A DNA stretch of 32,814 nucleotides, from contig JAZRTC010000014.1 in assembly GCA_045651865.1 (NCBI GenBank), positions 1-32,814 on the forward strand, written 5' to 3'. The DNA comes from RGIG1959 sp045651865. GTDB lineage: Bacteria > Bacillota > Clostridia > Oscillospirales > Acutalibacteraceae. Below, piece by piece: positions 29,620 through 32,814 of the stretch. Position 1 is the stretch's first letter. Each line of letters begins with the position of its first letter. The notes under the pieces are model-generated. The model was not told the origin of the DNA and searched no databases. It saw only the letters and a program-made list of their open reading frames with translations. A program made the position numbers and the translations under genes.

Positions 29620-30219
29620 TTAAAAATCGTCAATCACGACATCCTCGGGAATTCCATCTACGATCGGAATGCCCTCGCCGCTGTTCGTGGTCGTGGTAAC
29701 GGCACCCGTTCCCGTCGTGGTCGTGACAGCGTTATTGCCCGTGGCCGTTGTTGCGCCTGACTTGACTGTTGTTGTTGTCGTCATTTTTGATCTGGTGGTC
29801 GAGCTGGCGGGATTCACCGTCGTTTCAACCTTCTTCGTCGCAGAAGTCGTTTTCAGACCTTCGACCATCTCCGACGCATTGGGGGCATCGTCCACATCCA
29901 CATACTGTGCGCTGATATAGCCGACCTGATCACCAAACTGAATACGGTACCAGTCACCCTCTCTGCCGAGAATGATGACATCCTCGTCGTAGGTGATGCC
30001 GCCGATCGCATCGTAATCCAGACCGGGGCCCGATCGTACGATCACATCACTTGCCGCCAGACTGCCGTGTTGCGTTGTCGTGGTGGAAAGTGTGGTTGTT
30101 GTTTGCGTTGTGGTCGTGACGGTATCCTCATTACCGTTATTCGGAGAGCAGGATGCAAACGCGCTGATTGCCACCAACATGACCGTCAGACACACGACGA
30201 ACCGAATAATCTGTTTCAC
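29620..30219 (-). CDS. SH3b-domain lipoprotein with Thr-rich tail
   Basis: The 199-residue protein starts with GTG at 30219 (AAAGGAG upstream). A lipoprotein signal ends in FASC with the cysteine at 24. After a Thr-rich linker, one bacterial SH3 domain follows (about 58-108), with DVIVRSGPGLDYDAIGGI and DWYRIQFGDQVGYISAQYV. The remaining half (about 120-199) is Thr/Ser/Val low complexity with an acidic end. SH3b domains usually bind peptidoglycan cross-links, so a cell-envelope role is likely. The Thr-rich tail resembles the one on the lipoprotein at 6795-7151. It has its own promoter at 30255-30283. Confidence 0.85.
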   Translation of the reverse strand: MKQIIRFVVCLTVMLVAISAFASCSPNNGNEDTVTTTTQTTTTLSTTTTQHGSLAASDVIVRSGPGLDYDAIGGITYDEDVIILGREGDWYRIQFGDQVGYISAQYVDVDDAPNASEMVEGLKTTSATKKVETTVNPASSTTRSKMTTTTTVKSGATTATGNNAVTTTTGTGAVTTTTNSGEGIPIVDGIPEDVVIDDF

Positions 30220-30254
30220 AGGATCCGCTCCTTTCTTTTTACCTTATCCTGTTC

Positions 30255-30283
30255 AGTATATCACATTCCGTCACAATATGCAA
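30255..30283 (-). promoter_or_regulatory. Promoter of the SH3b lipoprotein - yebC operon
   Basis: TTGCAT (30278-30283), a 17-base spacer and TATACT (30255-30260) on the minus strand, divergent from the second blaI-like promoter. Confidence 0.65.
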
Positions 30284-30341
30284 GAAAAAAATCGTTTTGA
30301 AAAGCCCCTTCACATACAGCACATTTTTTCGTATAACCCGC

Positions 30342-30370
30342 TTGACAAATCGGTTTATATTGTGTAAACT
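30342..30370 (+). promoter_or_regulatory. Promoter of the second blaI-blaR1-like operon
   Basis: TTGACA (30342-30347), a 17-base spacer and TAAACT (30365-30370), preceded by TGTG. The operator-like dyad at 30354-30368 covers the spacer and most of the -10 box. Confidence 0.7.
30354..30368. promoter_or_regulatory. Probable operator of the second BlaI-like repressor
   Basis: TTTATA-TTG-TGTAAA is an imperfect dyad of the same 15-bp form as the operator at 28536-28550. Over 17 bp the two sites agree at 14 positions. It overlaps the -10 box, so a bound repressor would block RNA polymerase. Confidence 0.65.
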
Positions 30371-30379
30371 TTAGATGAG

Positions 30380-30400
30380 GGGTTTATCTTCTATAAACCC
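30380..30400. promoter_or_regulatory. Perfect palindrome in the leader of the second blaI-like gene
   Basis: GGGTTTAT-CTTCT-ATAAACCC has 8-bp arms and a 5-base centre. It lies just after the transcription start and before the AAAAGGAGG site. It may be a second operator (its GTTTA half site also occurs in the first dyad) or an RNA hairpin near the ribosome binding site. Confidence 0.55.
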
Positions 30401-30416
30401 AAAAGGAGGTTGCATT

Positions 30417-30779
30417 ATGTCGGATTACAGACTCGGCGCTGTTGAAGCGCGTTTTGCCGATATCGTCTGGGAGCACGAACCGCTCCCCTCGGGAGAACTT
30501 GTGAGGCTGTGTGAAGCGGCGTTGCAATGGAAAAAGCCGACCACCTACACGGTGCTTCGCAAGCTGTGTACCCGCGGTATTTTCAAAAATGAAAACGGCA
30601 CCGTCTCGGCGGTGCTGACACGCGAGGAGTTTTACTCCCGCCAAAGCCAGGAATTTGTGGAAGAATCGTTTGACGGCTCGCTTCCTGCGTTTTTTGCCGC
30701 ATTCACGGCGGGCAAAAAACTATCTCCCGAAGAAGTGAAAGAGCTTCAGGCGATGATCGACCGCTACAAGGAGGGATAA
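30417..30779 (+). CDS. BlaI/MecI family repressor (paralogue 2)
   Basis: The 120-residue protein starts at ATG 30417 after AAAAGGAGG; the frame extends upstream but over the palindrome. It matches the first paralogue throughout: GAVEARFADIVWEHEPLPSGEL, WKKPTTYTVLRKLCTRGIF (about 37-55) and FAAFTAGKKLSPEEV. It should bind the dyads at 30354-30368 and perhaps 30380-30400 and repress its own operon. The BlaR1-like gene begins 2 bases after its TAA. Confidence 0.9.
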   Translation: MSDYRLGAVEARFADIVWEHEPLPSGELVRLCEAALQWKKPTTYTVLRKLCTRGIFKNENGTVSAVLTREEFYSRQSQEFVEESFDGSLPAFFAAFTAGKKLSPEEVKELQAMIDRYKEG

Positions 30780-30781
30780 GT

Positions 30782-32814
30782 ATGGAGGCATTGTTTTTAC
30801 ATCTGCTGAATATGAGCATCACGGCAAGCTGGCTGGTGCTGGCGGTACTGCTGGTGCGTGTTGTATTCAAAAAAGCGCCGAAAGCCTTGATTTGTCTGCT
30901 GTGGGCAATCGTGGCGGTGCGTCTTCTCTGCCCGATTTCGTTTGAAAGCGTGCTGAGCCTTGTGCCGAGTGCCGAGCCTATCCCACAGGAAATCCTCTTT
31001 TCCCCCTCGCCGTCGATTGACAGCGGTATTCCCATTGTGAACGAAGCGGTCAATCCCGCGCTGTCGGAAAGTCTGGCACCCAACCCCGGCGACAGCGTCA
31101 ACCCGATGCAGGTCATTGCCGCCGTCGCGGCGAATGTGTGGATTCTCGGCGTGATAGCGATGCTGATTTACGCCGTGATCAGTTACATCCGTGTATACCG
31201 CAAGGTGCGCATCCGCATCCCGCTTGAATCCCGCGCGTATCTGTGCGACGACATCGCTACCCCGTTTATCTTCGGGATGATCCGCCCGCAGATCTTTCTG
31301 CCCTCGTCGCTGTCGGACGCCGACCGCGCCTATGTGCTGGCGCATGAGCGCGCACACCTCAAGAGACTTGACCATTTGTGGAAGCCGCTCGGCTTTGCGC
31401 TGTTGACTGTGTACTGGTTCAACCCGCTCCTGTGGGTCGCGTACATTTTCCTGTGCCGTGATATTGAGCTGGCGTGCGACGAAAAGGTCATCCGCGACCT
31501 GAATAAGGAAGATACCGCCGCCTATACCGAGGCATTGCTCCACTGCAGTGCGAAGCAAAAATTCGTCACCGCCTGCCCGCTCGCCTTCGGTGAATCGGGC
31601 GTGAAAGCACGCATCAAAAATGCGCTGAACTACAAAAAGCCTGCATTCTGGCTGGTGTTGCTGGCGCTGATCGCGTGCATTGCCGTGACCGTGTGTTTCC
31701 TCACCGACCCGATCAAACGCGATAAATCGCCCGACAGCATTGGCGCAGGCAGTGAGCTGGATGGCGTATCGGTGGTGATGAAAGAACTGGATCTGTCCGC
31801 CGAACAACCGACCCTTACCATCCGCTGGCAAAATGATACAAGCAAGGAACTCATGTACGGCGAAAGTTTCCGCCTGTACCGCCTTGAAGACGGACGGCTG
31901 ATTGACACCAACCTTGTCAAAAACAGCGGCTTTTCCGCCATCGGACTGATGCTCGCTCCCTATCAGCACGCTGACAAAGCGTACAACCTCACGGGATATA
32001 ATCTTTCCGAAAACGGCATCTACCGCTTTGAAAGCACCATCGGCATCCACGGCGAGGCGACTTCCTACAAGGTATGGGTGGACTTTGCCATTGAAAACGG
32101 CACGGCGACGACGCCGTTGGTTGCCGCCACCGCCCCTTATACGATCGGAGGCGCCGTCTTACCCGATACCAACGAGAATGTCCGCGTGATCTATCCCGTG
32201 TTGGAAAGCGATACACAAGATTTTGAGATTCTCAACACCTTCCTTAAAAACAATATCGAAGAAAAGCTGTATCACCTGCAACGAGACTATCCGCGCGGCA
32301 GCGCCATCGACCTGTACTTCGCTGTCAACTATAACGACGGCACGCTGATCTCGGTATTGTTTGACGGCACCGTGACTCCTCCCGAAGGCGAAGCCGTCAA
32401 TGTCGCGTTCACGGCTTGTCTTGCCCCCGGCAACGGCTACACCGTCAACCCCGAAAGCCTGTTCACGATGGACGACTACTTCCTGAACACCTTCCGTGAC
32501 AAATGGCTGGCTTTGTGGGACGATGCCAACCTGACCGCCGAAAAGGGACAGGAGATCCGCAACACGATCAACGGGTATACAAACGAGGAACTCGCCGCAT
32601 TGCTTCGCGACGGCAAGACCGCCGACTTCGGCTTTACGCCAAACGGCATTCTCGTTGTGTTCCGCGGCAAACCGAATATCGGCGATTTCCGATTGATCGA
32701 GATTCCGCTTACCAAGCAAGACGAAGACTCCGACACTCCGCTTGCTTCCTACGCGGTGGACCAATGCAATGCGGGCGCCTTCTCCACGATTGACGGCAAG
32801 CTTGTCCCCCATAC
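30782..32814 (+). CDS. BlaR1-like M56 membrane metallopeptidase, partial (runs off the window)
   Basis: The open frame starts at ATG 30782 and continues to the window end (677 codons seen, no stop). The N-terminal spans (about 12-27, 36-50 and 110-135) are followed by PFIFGMIRPQIFLPSSLSDADR, LAHERAHL (HExxH at 188-192) and ELACDEKV (about 229-236), and a last span near 290-306. The extracellular part starts with an Ig-like domain (VVMKELDLSAEQPTLTIRW... ESFRLYRLEDGRL, about 330-440) and continues into a second uncharacterised region of at least 230 residues. No penicillin-binding SxxK motif is seen in the part present. It is much longer than the paralogue at 26824-28158, so the sensors differ although their regulators and operators are alike. 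Confidence 0.85.
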   Translation, partial: MEALFLHLLNMSITASWLVLAVLLVRVVFKKAPKALICLLWAIVAVRLLCPISFESVLSLVPSAEPIPQEILFSPSPSIDSGIPIVNEAVNPALSESLAPNPGDSVNPMQVIAAVAANVWILGVIAMLIYAVISYIRVYRKVRIRIPLESRAYLCDDIATPFIFGMIRPQIFLPSSLSDADRAYVLAHERAHLKRLDHLWKPLGFALLTVYWFNPLLWVAYIFLCRDIELACDEKVIRDLNKEDTAAYTEALLHCSAKQKFVTACPLAFGESGVKARIKNALNYKKPAFWLVLLALIACIAVTVCFLTDPIKRDKSPDSIGAGSELDGVSVVMKELDLSAEQPTLTIRWQNDTSKELMYGESFRLYRLEDGRLIDTNLVKNSGFSAIGLMLAPYQHADKAYNLTGYNLSENGIYRFESTIGIHGEATSYKVWVDFAIENGTATTPLVAATAPYTIGGAVLPDTNENVRVIYPVLESDTQDFEILNTFLKNNIEEKLYHLQRDYPRGSAIDLYFAVNYNDGTLISVLFDGTVTPPEGEAVNVAFTACLAPGNGYTVNPESLFTMDDYFLNTFRDKWLALWDDANLTAEKGQEIRNTINGYTNEELAALLRDGKTADFGFTPNGILVVFRGKPNIGDFRLIEIPLTKQDEDSDTPLASYAVDQCNAGAFSTIDGKLVPH

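Noticed and set aside
29640..30130. GTTGTTGTCG-like repeats as a CRISPR or tandem-repeat element
   Set aside because: They are Thr codons (ACG/ACA/ACC read on the minus strand) of the low-complexity linkers of the SH3b lipoprotein, with no spacer pattern. The same applies to 6838-7080.
26824..32814. A beta-lactam resistance locus
   Set aside because: BlaI and BlaR1-like proteins are present twice, but no beta-lactamase or PBP2a gene is in the window and neither sensor shows a penicillin-binding domain.

Overview
The window looks like a chromosomal contig end from a gut-type Bacillota (Clostridia), probably of the Oscillospiraceae/Ruminococcaceae kind. The reasons are the housekeeping set (RqcH, TrmK, Nif3/YqfO, YebC, BioY, hypoxanthine phosphoribosyltransferase), strong AGGAGG-type ribosome binding sites, consensus sigma-A promoters with 17-base spacers, secreted proteins carrying type I dockerins and threonine-rich linkers, and BlaI/BlaR1-type regulator pairs. 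Assignment below family level is not possible from the sequence alone.

Layout. Bases 1-13003 are mostly minus-strand surface and secretion genes: a 1586-residue dockerin-bearing metallophosphoesterase (64-4824), a translationally coupled arsenate reductase / DUF5714-like pair (4940-5997), and a three-gene operon coding a 1948-residue InlB-repeat surface protein, a Thr-rich lipoprotein and a mini-dockerin protein (6379-13003). Bases 13138-15929 hold the most interesting locus. A consensus promoter drives a 40-codon peptide gene, then a leaky hairpin, then four tightly coupled genes: an HPr-kinase-like P-loop kinase, a PqqD-like peptide-binding protein, a soluble S26-type protease with a Ser/His arrangement, and an NTP_transf_5-type nucleotidyltransferase. 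This has the architecture of a peptide-modification (RiPP-like) system, but no cyclase, radical-SAM enzyme, asparagine synthetase or transporter is present.

Bases 16083-16403 hold a tRNA-Val(GAC) gene with its promoter and terminator, plus degenerate copies of its 3' part. Next are a PcfJ-like orphan gene (16517-18076) and a minus-strand group: DUF1858 protein, trmK, nif3, rqcH and a small membrane protein with the GADGPTA motif of Na+-pumping decarboxylase beta subunits (18105-21825). Then come bioY, a HAD phosphatase and a sugar-transfer-type ATP-grasp protein (21968-24196, plus strand), two uncharacterised membrane proteins and hpt.

Bases 26824-32814 contain two paralogous BlaI-BlaR1-like modules of opposite orientation, flanking a palindromic intergenic repeat, yebC and an SH3b lipoprotein. 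The two blaI-like promoters share a closely similar 15-bp dyad, which suggests cross-talk. Both BlaR1-like sensors end in non-penicillin-binding extracellular domains. The second one runs off the window end.
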